Shown here piece after piece: positions 1 through 8,303 of a DNA stretch of 64,000 bases. Location: positions 62,001-126,000 of the forward strand of contig NZ_LWBU01000158.1 of the NCBI RefSeq assembly GCF_001646665.1. The letters are read 5' to 3'. Position 1 is the first letter of the stretch; each line of letters opens with the position of its first letter. This stretch comes from Streptomyces noursei. Lineage in GTDB: Bacteria; Actinomycetota; Actinomycetes; Streptomycetales; Streptomycetaceae. The notes under the pieces are model-generated. The model did not search any database and had not been told where the DNA came from. It was given only the letters and a program-made list of their open reading frames with translations. A program made the translations under genes and the position numbers.

Positions 1-185
1 CCGTCGAGGTGATCGACACCCACCCCTCGACCGGTGCCTGCTGGGACCGGTCGGTCTACCCGCCGCTGGCGGACGCGCCCCTGGGCGTGGGGGAGACGTT
101 CACCGTCCCCGGCGAGAACGTCCGGGTCGAGGTCGCCGACCGGACGCGGACCGGCACCTGGACGGTGCGGGTGACCGTGCCGTGA
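1..185 (+). CDS. C-terminal end of a secreted-type protein (partial)
   Basis: An open frame runs in from the left edge and stops with TGA at 183-185, giving the last 60 residues of a protein whose start lies outside the window. The segment is rich in Val, Thr, Asp and Pro and ends in alternating hydrophobic residues (TGTWTVRVTVP), which looks like the last strands of an extracellular beta-sandwich domain. It could be the C-terminus of a secreted hydrolase or peptidase, but no catalytic motif is visible here and I do not assign a family. Confidence 0.6.
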   Translation, partial: VEVIDTHPSTGACWDRSVYPPLADAPLGVGETFTVPGENVRVEVADRTRTGTWTVRVTVP

Positions 186-246
186 CGCCATGCCCGGCGG
201 CACGGCACCGGGCATGGGCGGCGCCCCGTGATTCCGTGGGCGTACG

Positions 247-277
247 AAAAAGCCCCCCGCTTCCGCGAGGGGCTTTT
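247..277 (-). terminator. Rho-independent terminator after tRNA-Lys
   Basis: Read on the minus strand, the tRNA-Lys 3' end is followed after about ten bases by a GC-rich hairpin (AAAAGCCCC pairing with GGGGCTTTT, loop around 258-266) ending in a T run. Position and structure fit an intrinsic terminator for the tRNA transcript. It would also face the incoming plus-strand gene. Confidence 0.8.
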
Positions 278-285
278 CCCGTCCG

Positions 286-359
286 TGCGCCGCCAGGGAC
301 TCGAACCCCGGACCCGCTGATTAAGAGTCAGCTGCTCTAACCAACTGAGCTAGCGGCGC
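286..359 (-). tRNA. tRNA-Lys (CUU)
   Basis: The minus strand folds into a complete cloverleaf. The acceptor stem GCGCCGC pairs with GCGGCGC and the discriminator base is A. The D-arm reads AGCTCAGTTGGTTAGAGC, the anticodon loop CTCTTAA contains CTT (CUU, lysine), and the T-arm contains GTTCGAG. CCA is not encoded. The 5' end overlaps by ten bases the stop region of the neighbouring minus-strand gene, so the two transcripts probably need processing apart. Confidence 0.95.
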
Positions 360-1021
360 CTGCTGACGTCGTAGACATTAGCACCCTGGTCGGCGGGAGG
401 AAAAATCGAAACCTTAACGCCCGTGGACGCCCCGGTGCGGGCCGCCCGGACACAGGCCCAGAGGACGACCTCGGGCCCCGGCAGCCAGGGGTGCCGGGTG
501 TCCGGGGCCACCAGCCAGCGCGGCGCCGAGCCGTCCGCGGACCCGGACGTGAGCGGGGGCACCGTGACCGCGTCCCCCGTGCCGTGGCAGAGCAGGGGCG
601 GCACGGCCTGCCCCCACTCCTCCCAGCGCAGCAGGGACGGCAGCCGGTGGGCCGTGCCGGGGGCGGTGAACAGCAGCAGCCGCCCGCGGTGGACGGCGAC
701 CGGGCCCGACCCGGGGCCCTCGTCCCACAGCCGGTCGAGCATGCGGCGCCCGAAGACCGACTCGACGCTCACGACGTCGAAGGCCGAGCCGCACGGCAGC
801 ACCGCGGGCGCGGCTGGCCGCGATTCCCACAGGGCGAGGGTGGACCGGGGGTACGCGGCGGCCGACGCGAGCCAGTCGGCCCCGTCCGCGGTGACCTGCG
901 CGGTGTGATGACGTCCCTCGTCGCGCAGGAGGCGGAAGACGTCGGAGCGGCTCTCGTCGGCGACGCGGGGAGCCGGGCTCAGGGGGGTCTCGTCTCGCAG
1001 CCAGGTACTCATACCGAACAC
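350..1021 (-). CDS. Bifunctional primase/polymerase N-domain-like protein, probably catalytically degenerate
   Basis: This 223-residue protein (GTG start; an internal ATG at 1012 would give 220 residues and is equally possible, as neither has a strong ribosome site) resembles Streptomyces proteins of the bifunctional DNA primase/polymerase N-terminal family. The pattern is a helix-rich start, then DWLASAAAYPRSTLALWES, a LPCGSAFDVV segment, GPVAVHRGRLLLFTAPG, and a final PP..RWL block. The usual acidic catalytic cluster of archaeo-eukaryotic primases is not clear, so polymerase activity is doubtful. Its stop codon (350-352) lies inside the tRNA-Lys 5' end. Family membership is inferred from recalled homologues and function is unknown. 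Confidence 0.6.
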   Translation of the reverse strand: MFGMSTWLRDETPLSPAPRVADESRSDVFRLLRDEGRHHTAQVTADGADWLASAAAYPRSTLALWESRPAAPAVLPCGSAFDVVSVESVFGRRMLDRLWDEGPGSGPVAVHRGRLLLFTAPGTAHRLPSLLRWEEWGQAVPPLLCHGTGDAVTVPPLTSGSADGSAPRWLVAPDTRHPWLPGPEVVLWACVRAARTGASTGVKVSIFPPADQGANVYDVSRRR

Positions 1022-1373
1022 ATCTACCGGCGGTCACGGCACCGCTGCGGGGAGTTGCGGGAAACCGGGACGGGGAGGGGCGGGCAGGAGTATCTTGCCG
1101 CCCGGCATATGCCATGTCGACTGGCCCCGGGCAGCCCCGGGAAGCGGGCGTGTCAGAGGGCGGGCCGTTCGTCCGCCACCGCGGGGCTGACTCGCCCGCC
1201 GGGGCCGTACGGCGCCGGCGCGAGATCGCCGGGGACCCCGTGCCGGGCCGACAGAGGCCTGGCTCGCCCACCGCTCACCGGCCACGCCCCAGCCGCGGCT
1301 CCCGACGCCCGAGAGGTGCCGGCCCGAGGACGTGCCGCCGGCCGTGCCGATGGGGCCCCGGGGCGGCGGGCGG
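1022..1373. other. Intergenic region without a recognisable gene
   Basis: About 350 bases separate two minus-strand genes. Open frames here are only the stop-poor frames expected of very GC-rich DNA and none has a ribosome site with streptomycete codon bias. A 10-bp palindrome GGCATATGCC (1104-1113) sits in a less GC-rich patch and could belong to the promoter of the gene ending at 350. I see no RNA gene or terminator that I can support. Confidence 0.4.
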
Positions 1374-1724
1374 CTACTCGTCCTTCGCCGGGCCGCCGGT
1401 GCGCAGGAGGTCGCGGCCGAACTCGATCATCTTCTTGGCGTAGTCCTCGGTCCAGTCCGCGCGCGCGGCGATGTCCACCGCCGTCAGCCGGTCGAACCGC
1501 CGCGGATCGGCCAGCTGCGCGGCCGCCACCGCCTGGAACTCCACCGCCCGGTCGGTGGCCGCCCGGAACGCGAGCGCCAGCTCGGTGGACCGGGCGAGCA
1601 GTTCCCGGGGGTCCTCCATCGACTCAAGGTCGAAGAAGTGCTCCGGGTCGGACGCGGCCTCAGCCGGCTCGAAGAGCAGGGGCGCGGGTCGCAGCCGCCG
1701 CTCGCTCCGCTCGGTTTCCGCCAT
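1374..1724 (-). CDS. Small conserved-type hypothetical protein
   Basis: The ATG at 1724 follows a good ribosome site (GAGGAG, about nine bases upstream) and gives 116 residues. The protein is acidic, predicted largely helical, has no signal peptide or membrane segment, and ends KKMIEFGRDLLRTGGPAKDE. The frame stays open upstream but codon use degrades, so the internal ATG is preferred. It lies 98 bases downstream of the helicase gene on the same strand and could be the fourth member of that operon. I do not recognise a family. Confidence 0.7.
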   Translation of the reverse strand: MAETERSERRLRPAPLLFEPAEAASDPEHFFDLESMEDPRELLARSTELALAFRAATDRAVEFQAVAAAQLADPRRFDRLTAVDIAARADWTEDYAKKMIEFGRDLLRTGGPAKDE

Positions 1725-1822
1725 GAACGTCTCCTCTTCGCACGACGAGCTTCCCCCACCCGCGGGGACGCCCCCCGTCGCGATGGACCACCTTCCATTC
1801 TCCCGCCCGGCGCAAGTACGCC

Positions 1823-3160
1823 CTACGGCGACCACGTGACGCGGTGTTCCGAGAGGTGGGAGAGCACCGCGTGGTTGGCCTCCCAGCCGTCCGGGAACTT
1901 CACCGTCACGCCCAGCTGGACCGGCTCCGTCGACGGGTGCTCGTCCAGCAGCTCCGCCACGCCCGCCCGGCACACCACGACGCACGCGTGCCGGTGCCGG
2001 GAGGCCAGCACGCACAGGCGCCCCGTCTCCAGGTGGAACGCCGTCGCGTCCGGGCGGCCCGACAGGGGGTGCAGGACGACCGTCACGTCGTACTCCCGCC
2101 CCTGGAGGCGGTTGGCCGTGTCGACGGTCACGCCCCCGACGCCCAGCTCCGCCAGCGCCGCCCGGACCGCCGCCGCCTGGTCGCGGTGGGCCGTGCCGAC
2201 GGCGATCCGGTCCGGGGTGAGGGGCACCGGGTCGGCCGACCGCTCCGACACCGCCGCCCCGCCCCGGTCCAGCAGCCGGCGCACCACCAGCGCCACCGCC
2301 CGCACCGCCTCCGGATCCGTGCGCGGGGTGTGCCGGGCGGGCAGCTCCAGCAGGCCCCAGCCCGACTCGGCCGCCTCGTCCAGCACCCGGTCCGGCCCCG
2401 AACCGTCCGACGGCACCCCGAAGGACAGCCGCCGGTCACCGGGCCCCGTCCCGCTGCGGAACGGCGTGTACGGGTAGAAGGCGTGGGACACCAGCGGCGC
2501 GGCGGACGCCGGGAGCCGCCAGGAGACCGGCAGCCGGTGCTGCGGCAGCTCCGGGTTGTGGGCCAGCAGCGTCGACACCGCGCTCGCGGACGGGTCGTAC
2601 GACAGCCCCGCCCACTGGTCGGAGCCGACCACGCTGAACGGGTCCAGCTGCCCCGGGTCGCCCACGAACAGCGCCCGCTCGAACAGCCCGGCCACCGCCA
2701 GCAGCGCGTCCGACCGCATCTGGTACGCCTCGTCGACGATGGCGTGCCCCCACGGCTCGACGCCCTTCACGTGCGCCCACTTCGCCGCCGTCGAGATCAC
2801 CACGTCCAGCCCGGCCAGGTCCGCCGCCCGGGCCGACTTCCGTACGTTCCCGAGGTCGTCGAGCGCCTTGTCGTACGGGTCCGGGTCGTTGCTGTGCAGC
2901 CGCCCCACCGGCAGCTCGGGCTCCTTCTCGGCGAGCCGCAGCACCAGGTCGTCGACCTGCGCGTTCGTCTGCGCGACCACCATCAGGGGCCGGCCGGCCG
3001 CCGCCAGTTCCAGCGCGGCGCGCACCACGAGCGTGGACTTGCCCGCACCGGGCGGCGAGTCCACGACGACGCCCCGCGCGTCGCCCCGCAGGGTGTCGTC
3101 GAGGATCTCCCGGGTGGCCCGCGCGGCCTCGGCGGAAGGGTCGAAGGCGACGGACGTCAC
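1823..3160 (-). CDS. Upf1/Dna2-like superfamily 1 helicase
   Basis: The 445-residue protein starts at GTG 3160, overlapping the upstream stop (GTGA). Helicase motifs appear in order. Walker A is PPGAGKST (36-43) and motif Ia is QTNAQVDDL (64-72). Motif II is DEAYQ (143-147) and motif III is GDPGQLDP (167-174). They are followed by a WRLP segment, and by motif V DTANRLQGRE (Q353-E356). The TNxxVDxL, DEAxQ and QGRE signatures are those of the Upf1/Dna2 group, which translocates 5' to 3' on single strands. Motif VI (SRHRHACVVV) is degenerate. It is the last gene of the nuclease/unknown/helicase operon and presumably unwinds DNA or RNA for the nuclease. Family assignment is firm; the role is inference. 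Confidence 0.85.
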   Translation of the reverse strand: MTSVAFDPSAEAARATREILDDTLRGDARGVVVDSPPGAGKSTLVVRAALELAAAGRPLMVVAQTNAQVDDLVLRLAEKEPELPVGRLHSNDPDPYDKALDDLGNVRKSARAADLAGLDVVISTAAKWAHVKGVEPWGHAIVDEAYQMRSDALLAVAGLFERALFVGDPGQLDPFSVVGSDQWAGLSYDPSASAVSTLLAHNPELPQHRLPVSWRLPASAAPLVSHAFYPYTPFRSGTGPGDRRLSFGVPSDGSGPDRVLDEAAESGWGLLELPARHTPRTDPEAVRAVALVVRRLLDRGGAAVSERSADPVPLTPDRIAVGTAHRDQAAAVRAALAELGVGGVTVDTANRLQGREYDVTVVLHPLSGRPDATAFHLETGRLCVLASRHRHACVVVCRAGVAELLDEHPSTEPVQLGVTVKFPDGWEANHAVLSHLSEHRVTWSP

Positions 3161-4746
3161 AGCAGGTCCTCCGGGGTCACGGGGTCGGGGCTCTCGGTCG
3201 CGTCGGCGCGCGGGGGGCCGCCGTGCGTCCAGGGCGTCTCCTCGGGATCGGGCAGCTTGGGACCCACCCGCTGGTCGTGCTCGAACAGCGTCCACACCAG
3301 GCGGTCGCCCTTCTCCGGCACCGAGCCCTCCGCCGGCTCCCTGCCGCGCCCCATCCGGTCCAGGACGCGCAGCACCAGGGACCCGTCGTCCTCGTACCGC
3401 ACGAACTGGGCGGTCTGCGGCTTGCCCTCCAGCGAGCGGTACGCCTTCACCCCCTCGGCCAGGTGCGGCAGGTCGTCCGTGCGGACGGTCAGCAGCGGGC
3501 GCGGCGCGGGCCGCTTCGACTCCGACCACGCCATCGTCACCTCCACCACCTCGCCGACGAACGCCTCGCCCGTCAGCCGGCGCCCGGCCATCACCAGCGG
3601 GTCGTCCAGCGCCTCCTGCGCCTCCAGCTGCGTCTGCGCGCTCTCCCGGGCGGCCAGCTTGTTCGCCGCCGTCACGGCGTCGTCCCGGCGCGGCTGCGGC
3701 GGCTCGCCCGCCCGCACCCGGTCCCGGTGGCCGGTGAACGACCAGCGGTCGCGGGTCCACCGGTCCGCCACCCGCGGGCCCGGCGGCAGCGCGCGCACCA
3801 GGTCGAGCGCCCGCCACACGGCGTGCCACGTCGGCCGCAGCTGGGTGAGGACCAGCCGCCGGATCTCCCGCTCCGCCCGGTGCAGGTCGCCCAGCCGCTC
3901 GTCGGCGGCCTCCCCGTCCTCGGCCGAGGCCAGGGCGTGCCGGGCCCGGTCGTACCGCTCCACGGCGGGCGCCAGCAGCCGGTTGTCGAACGCCGGGTCG
4001 GTCGCCGGTCCGGCCGGCGGGCACAGCAGCTGCCCGTCCCGGTCGCGGCCCAGCTCCGCCCGGAGCGCCGCCTCCGCGCCCGAGGCGCCCTCCGGCGGGT
4101 CGATCCAGGCCAGCAGCGCCCCCAGATGCTGGTCCTCCAGGGACGACTGGCCGGTGGCCCAGTGCCGGTTCAGCAGGTCGGTCGCCGCCAGCAGCAGCGA
4201 CGAGCCCGGCACGCGCGCCCGCTCCCCGTAGTGCGTCAGCCACCGCCCCAGCAGCGGGACGCGCGGCGGCGCCGGGAAGGGCGTCTCCGGGTCCTGCTCG
4301 GCCGTGCGGCGGAACCGCATCGACCGGCCCAGCAGCCGGACGTACTCGACGCCGGCGCGGCCCGGCACCACCAGCTGCGGCGCGTCCGCGCACAGCTCCA
4401 CCTCGACCTTGACCTTCTTGCCGGTCTCCGGGTCGGTCTCGCTGCGCTCGGCGGCCTCGACGTCGTCCGCGAAGTCCTCGACGTACGGCAGGACCGCCTC
4501 CGCGAGGTCCGCGAGGAACGCGAACCGCAGGTCCCGGTCCCGGGGCTGCGGGACGACCAGCAGCCGGGGCTCCTCCCGGTCCGTCCCGACCAGGGCGCCC
4601 AGCGGAGCACCGGCCTCACCGGCGGTCGTCAGCGGTACGAGGACGAGCGGCCGCTCCGCCACGTGCCGGTGCCGCACGGTGGCCAGCGGCTGGGCGCGCC
4701 CCGACTCGACGGCCTCCAGGCGCGCGAGCGTGGAGATCAGCGACAT
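3157..4746 (-). CDS. Conserved protein of unknown function between nuclease and helicase
   Basis: This 529-residue soluble protein starts at ATG 4746, ten bases inside the end of the nuclease gene, and its stop overlaps the helicase start. It has no signal peptide or membrane helix and no motif I can name. The middle is Arg/Glu-rich and helical (about 290-390). The C-terminal third contains beta-rich stretches (GEAFVGEVVEVTMAW, TAQFVRYEDDGSLVLRVL) that could form a small barrel, and the last 40 residues are Pro/Asp-rich. The double overlap implies coupled translation in fixed stoichiometry, so it is probably a structural subunit of a complex with its neighbours. That is inference from context only. 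Confidence 0.75.
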   Translation of the reverse strand: MSLISTLARLEAVESGRAQPLATVRHRHVAERPLVLVPLTTAGEAGAPLGALVGTDREEPRLLVVPQPRDRDLRFAFLADLAEAVLPYVEDFADDVEAAERSETDPETGKKVKVEVELCADAPQLVVPGRAGVEYVRLLGRSMRFRRTAEQDPETPFPAPPRVPLLGRWLTHYGERARVPGSSLLLAATDLLNRHWATGQSSLEDQHLGALLAWIDPPEGASGAEAALRAELGRDRDGQLLCPPAGPATDPAFDNRLLAPAVERYDRARHALASAEDGEAADERLGDLHRAEREIRRLVLTQLRPTWHAVWRALDLVRALPPGPRVADRWTRDRWSFTGHRDRVRAGEPPQPRRDDAVTAANKLAARESAQTQLEAQEALDDPLVMAGRRLTGEAFVGEVVEVTMAWSESKRPAPRPLLTVRTDDLPHLAEGVKAYRSLEGKPQTAQFVRYEDDGSLVLRVLDRMGRGREPAEGSVPEKGDRLVWTLFEHDQRVGPKLPDPEETPWTHGGPPRADATESPDPVTPEDLL

Positions 4747-5861
4747 GCGGCCGCCTCCTGAAGGGACTCGGCCCGCAGGGCCGCCGCCCGCCGCAGCGCC
4801 GCCACCGCCGGATCGTCCGGATCCCCGGCCTCGCCGCGCGCGGCGGCCAGCACCGCGCCGACCGTCGTCAGCCCGCCCAGCTCACCGCGGACCGAACGGC
4901 CCAGCGCCTCCACGGCGCCCGCCTCCCGGGCCCGGTCCCGGCAGTGGAACGCCAGCTCGCACGCGGCCAGGCACTCCGGCGCGTACGCGTGCGGAACCGC
5001 CTCCACGGAGGCCGTCAGCTGCTCCGGAGAACACGCCTCCACATCGAAGGACACCCCCTCCGGCAGCGCCGCCGCGATGTCCTCGACGCGGGTCAGCCGG
5101 GCCAGCTGCCGCCGCGTCACCGACAACTGCTTGCGCACGTCGACCACCGAGCCGGTCGGCTGGTTGGAGAAGTCCTTCGGGCACACCAGCAGGACCGAGT
5201 GCGCCACCGACGCCCCCTCGGTGACCGCCGCGACCCGCTCCAGCGCCAGTACGTACACCGCGGCCTGCCGGGCCGCCGCGCCCACCTTCGCCGCGTCCGC
5301 CGAACCGTCGATCATGGGGAACGACTTGATCTCCACGACCGTCCACCGCCCGTCGGGGTGCACCACCACCGCGTCCGGCTCCAGGTAGGCGGGCGGACCG
5401 GCCACCTCCAGGGCGAGCATCGGATGGTCGAGCAGCGACCACGCCCCGGCCCCGGTCGCCTCGCGCAGCGCCAGGGCCGTGCGGGCCGCGCGCCCCTGGG
5501 GGCCCGCCGCGGTCAGGTCGGGGACGCGGACGTCCTCCGGCTCGGCCACGCCGAGCAGCCGCATCAGCTCCGCGCCGCCGTCGGCCTTCACCTTGGCCTC
5601 GAAGGCGTTGCCGCGCATGAAGGCGAACTGCGACTGACCGAAGCCCGACGGCGCCCCGAGCGCGGACGCCAGCGCCGCCTTGTCCACCCCGGCCCCGTCC
5701 AGCAGCGCCCGCCGCCGGCAACCGGGGTTGGCGGCCAGCGCCGCCAGCGCCCGGGCGTCCAGCGGATGCGGCGCGGACGCCGGGCCGCGCAGCTCGGCGA
5801 GCCGGTGCCGGAGTGTCGTCTGCGGACGTCGAACCGGTCCGCTGCCCAGGGATTCGCTCAC
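4737..5861 (-). CDS. Cas4/RecB-type PD-(D/E)XK nuclease with a four-cysteine (Fe-S-like) cluster
   Basis: The 374-residue protein uses GTG at 5861. It shows the RecB/Cas4 nuclease order: Cys48 in NPGCRRR, RGNAFE (83-88), the metal site PD (162-163) and EIK (177-179), the QAAVY helix (199-203), and then Cys297, Cys301 and Cys307 in [11 protein letters not shown]. One N-terminal cysteine plus three C-terminal cysteines around a PD-(D/E)XK core is the iron-sulfur arrangement known from Cas4, AddB and eukaryotic Dna2. The C-terminal spacing here is C-x3-C-x5-C rather than C-x2-C-x5-C. It is the first gene of the overlapping operon with the unknown protein and the helicase. A DNA-end processing role is inferred. 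Confidence 0.85.
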   Translation of the reverse strand: MSESLGSGPVRRPQTTLRHRLAELRGPASAPHPLDARALAALAANPGCRRRALLDGAGVDKAALASALGAPSGFGQSQFAFMRGNAFEAKVKADGGAELMRLLGVAEPEDVRVPDLTAAGPQGRAARTALALREATGAGAWSLLDHPMLALEVAGPPAYLEPDAVVVHPDGRWTVVEIKSFPMIDGSADAAKVGAAARQAAVYVLALERVAAVTEGASVAHSVLLVCPKDFSNQPTGSVVDVRKQLSVTRRQLARLTRVEDIAAALPEGVSFDVEACSPEQLTASVEAVPHAYAPECLAACELAFHCRDRAREAGAVEALGRSVRGELGGLTTVGAVLAAARGEAGDPDDPAVAALRRAAALRAESLQEAAACR

Positions 5862-6033
5862 CCGCGGAAGTCTCGCATCCGGCACTGACAATCGGGGCCC
5901 GGATCCCCTTCGCCGGTGTCCGCGGCAGCCCGGGGAGGCTGCGGACCGCGTGCGGATCGCCCCCTTTGGTGGCCCCGTGTTCCCGTGCGCGATGATGGAC
6001 GGACACCCATGCGCGAACTTCAGGAGAGCCCTC

Positions 6034-6630
6034 ATGGCACCGCGGATCCTCCTCGCCCGGCACGGACAGACCGAATGGTCGCTGCTGGGCAAGCACACCG
6101 GCAGGACGGACATACCGCTGCTCGAGGAGGGCCGCCGCGGCGCCAAGCTGCTCGGCGAACGGCTCCACCGCGGCCCCTGGGACGGCCTGGAGGGCGTCGA
6201 GGTCCGGACGAGTCCGCTGGCACGCGCGCACGAGACCTGCGAACTGGCCGGCTTCGGCGACCGCGCGGAGAACTGGGACGCGCTGATGGAGTGGGACTAC
6301 GGCGCGTACGAGGGCATGACGCCGGCCGAGATCAAGGCGGGCCGGCCGGACTGGTTCATCTGGCGCGACGGCGTCCCGGAGGGGGAGACGCTGGCCCAGC
6401 TGTCCGACCGCGCGGACCAGGTCGTCGACTGGGCCCGCTCGGCCGACCGTGACGTGCTGGTCTTCGCGCACGGCCACATCCTGCGCTCCATCGCCGCCCG
6501 CTGGCTGGGCGAGCCCGTGTCCTTCGCGGCCCGCGTCCGCCTCGACCCGACGAGCCTGTCCGTCCTGGGCTGGGCCTACGACGCCCCGGCGCTCGAACGC
6601 TGGAACGACACGGGCCACCTGGAGGGCTGA
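6034..6630 (+). CDS. Histidine phosphatase (phosphoglycerate mutase-like) family protein
   Basis: The protein has 198 residues, with ATG at 6034 preceded by AGGAGA. The signature LARHGQTEW near the N-terminus holds the phosphohistidine. [12 protein letters not shown] supplies the second arginine, the E of EWDYGAYEG is the proton donor, and VFAHGHILR carries the second histidine, so the active site is complete. Substrate cannot be read from sequence; small phosphorylated metabolites or sugar phosphates are typical. It is divergent from the nuclease operon across 172 bases, which must contain both promoters. Confidence 0.9.
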   Translation: MAPRILLARHGQTEWSLLGKHTGRTDIPLLEEGRRGAKLLGERLHRGPWDGLEGVEVRTSPLARAHETCELAGFGDRAENWDALMEWDYGAYEGMTPAEIKAGRPDWFIWRDGVPEGETLAQLSDRADQVVDWARSADRDVLVFAHGHILRSIAARWLGEPVSFAARVRLDPTSLSVLGWAYDAPALERWNDTGHLEG

Positions 6631-6658
6631 GCCTCCCGGCGACCCCGGGCGCGGGAAG

Positions 6659-8065
6659 TCACCGCGGCCGCGGCGCCGGCGCGGCAGCAGCCCTCCCGGA
6701 CGCGGGGCCCCCGGCGGCGGCGGCCGGCCAGGACGACCCCGGGGCGGCGCGCCGGGCGAGGAACGACGCCACCGCCGCGCCGCCCGCGTGCGGGGCGAGC
6801 AGGCGGGCCGTCCCGGCCAGCAGGGCGTGGATGCGGCTCGACTGGACCTGGTCCAGCAGGTCCAGGACCCGTTCCCCGGTCGCCGCGGCCTCCTCAGGTG
6901 CGCCGCCGCGTGCCAGGTCGGCCGCGAGCTGGGCCCGGTACAGCGCCAGGTTGCGGGTGAAGTGCGGGTCCTGGAGGGCCACCGCGCGGCGGGCGTGCCG
7001 GGTGGCGCGCGGCCGGTCGCCCAGCACGGACCAGCACTGCGCCTCCAGCGCCTCCAGCTCCGGTTCGCCGAAGAACGACATCCACTCCGGGTCCGCGTCG
7101 CCCGGCCCGCGCCCGAACAGCTTGTGCGCCCGGCCCAGGGCCTCCTCGCACGCCGCCCGGTCGCCCAGCCCCGCCCAGCCGCCCGCCTCGCGGAGGGTCA
7201 GCAGGGCCAGCAGCCGGGGCGAGGGCAGGTGCCTGCCGGCCCGCTGTCCGGCCTGCGCGGCCCGTACCGCCTCGCGGTACCGGCCGGAGTCCCTGGCCAG
7301 GAACGACGTGTTGGAGAAGGCGTGCGCCTCCAGGGCCGGATCGCCCGCCACGCGCGCGGTGGCGAGCGCCTCGGCGTAGTGGGACCGGGCGTCGTCCAGG
7401 CGGCCGGAGTCGTGCGCCAGCCACCCCACCGAGAGAGCCAGTTCACCGGCGCCCGCCTGCATCCGGTCGGCCGTCGAGCGGCGGACCGCCGTGCCGGCGT
7501 CGAGCAGCGCGTACGCCGTGCGCAGCGGCTCGGCGGCGATCCGGTACAGCCGGTCCGCGCCGTGCCGGTCGTCGAGCAGGCGGATCCGCCGTACGGCCTC
7601 CTCCACGGCGTGCACCTCGGTCTCGCCGAACCTGCCCCCGGCGCGCGGCGCGGGGAGGACGGCGCCGAGGCCGAGCGAGGCGGCCGCCACGGTGGCGGTG
7701 CCGCTCGTCATGAATGCGCGACGCAGCACGTCGCTCTCCTCATCGTTCCGGATGGTGATCTGTTGCGCCGGTGCCCGGCCGTCGGGCGCGGCGCGCGACC
7801 GCCGGCCGCGCACGTGCTCCCGGGCGGTGAACCCCAGGTCCGTCAGGGACAGCCCCGGGAACATGTGCAGGAACACCCGTTCGTAGGCGTAGTTGGGGCA
7901 CCGGATCTCACCCGACTCCACACGTCCGACGTAGCGGGCGTCGCACGCGACCTGTTCGCCGATCTCCCGGGCGGCCCTGCGGACGGCGGCCGCGAACTCC
8001 CCGGGGGAACGCTGTCCGCGCAGGCGGCGGAAGGCGAGATTGGGAACTGCCCGTGACGTCGCCAT
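6659..8065 (-). CDS. HTH-type transcriptional regulator with TPR-like C-terminal domain
   Basis: The protein has 468 residues from ATG 8065, behind GGAGAGGG. Residues 1-75 carry an Xre-like helix-turn-helix (SPGEFAAAVRRAAREIG...ARYVGRVESGEIRCP). Around 110-135 there is a hydrophobic stretch (MTSGTATVAAASLGLGAV) reminiscent of a Tat-like leader left inside the protein. Residues 170-440 form helix-turn-helix repeats of TPR type (for example GRLDDARSHYAEALATARVAG). The layout resembles large Streptomyces developmental or antibiotic regulators such as NsdA in outline only. The divergent small gene begins 239 bases away across an 8-bp inverted repeat and is the likely target. Ligand unknown. Confidence 0.75.
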   Translation of the reverse strand: MATSRAVPNLAFRRLRGQRSPGEFAAAVRRAAREIGEQVACDARYVGRVESGEIRCPNYAYERVFLHMFPGLSLTDLGFTAREHVRGRRSRAAPDGRAPAQQITIRNDEESDVLRRAFMTSGTATVAAASLGLGAVLPAPRAGGRFGETEVHAVEEAVRRIRLLDDRHGADRLYRIAAEPLRTAYALLDAGTAVRRSTADRMQAGAGELALSVGWLAHDSGRLDDARSHYAEALATARVAGDPALEAHAFSNTSFLARDSGRYREAVRAAQAGQRAGRHLPSPRLLALLTLREAGGWAGLGDRAACEEALGRAHKLFGRGPGDADPEWMSFFGEPELEALEAQCWSVLGDRPRATRHARRAVALQDPHFTRNLALYRAQLAADLARGGAPEEAAATGERVLDLLDQVQSSRIHALLAGTARLLAPHAGGAAVASFLARRAAPGSSWPAAAAGGPASGRAAAAPAPRPR

Positions 8066-8250
8066 GGCCGAGCCCTCTCCTGCGTACCGCACCGCCGTTG
8101 TTCCGGCGGGGCTAGAACGTACCCGCTGTGACGGACCGGGCACGCGGAGTTTGGCTACAAATCGGATATCTCGCGCGTGATCCGCCATGAACTGCCATCC
8201 TTTGCGGCGGCGTGCCGCCGTAGCCGTTGACGCGCACCGGCGTTGAACCA

Positions 8251-8277
8251 TGTGGAGAGACGCAATGTGTCTCCACA
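8251..8277. promoter_or_regulatory. Inverted repeat, probable operator between divergent genes
   Basis: TGTGGAGA (8251-8258) and TCTCCACA (8270-8277) form a perfect 8-bp inverted repeat with an 11-bp spacer. The arm centres are 19 bp apart, close to two helical turns, as expected for a dimeric DNA-binding protein. It lies between the HTH regulator and the gene at 8304, nearer the latter, where it could cover the promoter or leader. It may be the binding site of that regulator. As RNA it would form only a modest hairpin, so an operator is the better reading. Confidence 0.5.
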
Positions 8278-8303
8278 CGGGGACTCGAGCGAGGAGGGAT
8301 CCC

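Noticed and set aside
286..359. Integration site at tRNA-Lys
   Set aside because: I found no second copy of its 3' end and no integrase or excisionase gene nearby.
1844..4231. Very long open frames opposite the helicase operon
   Set aside because: Their translations are Arg/Pro/Ala-rich without domains, and the opposite strand carries complete motif sets. Long stop-free antisense frames are expected at this GC content.
8250..8303. ATG at 8250 as start of the small gene
   Set aside because: It would place the inverted repeat inside the coding sequence, lacks a ribosome site, and the TTG at 8304 has a near-ideal one.
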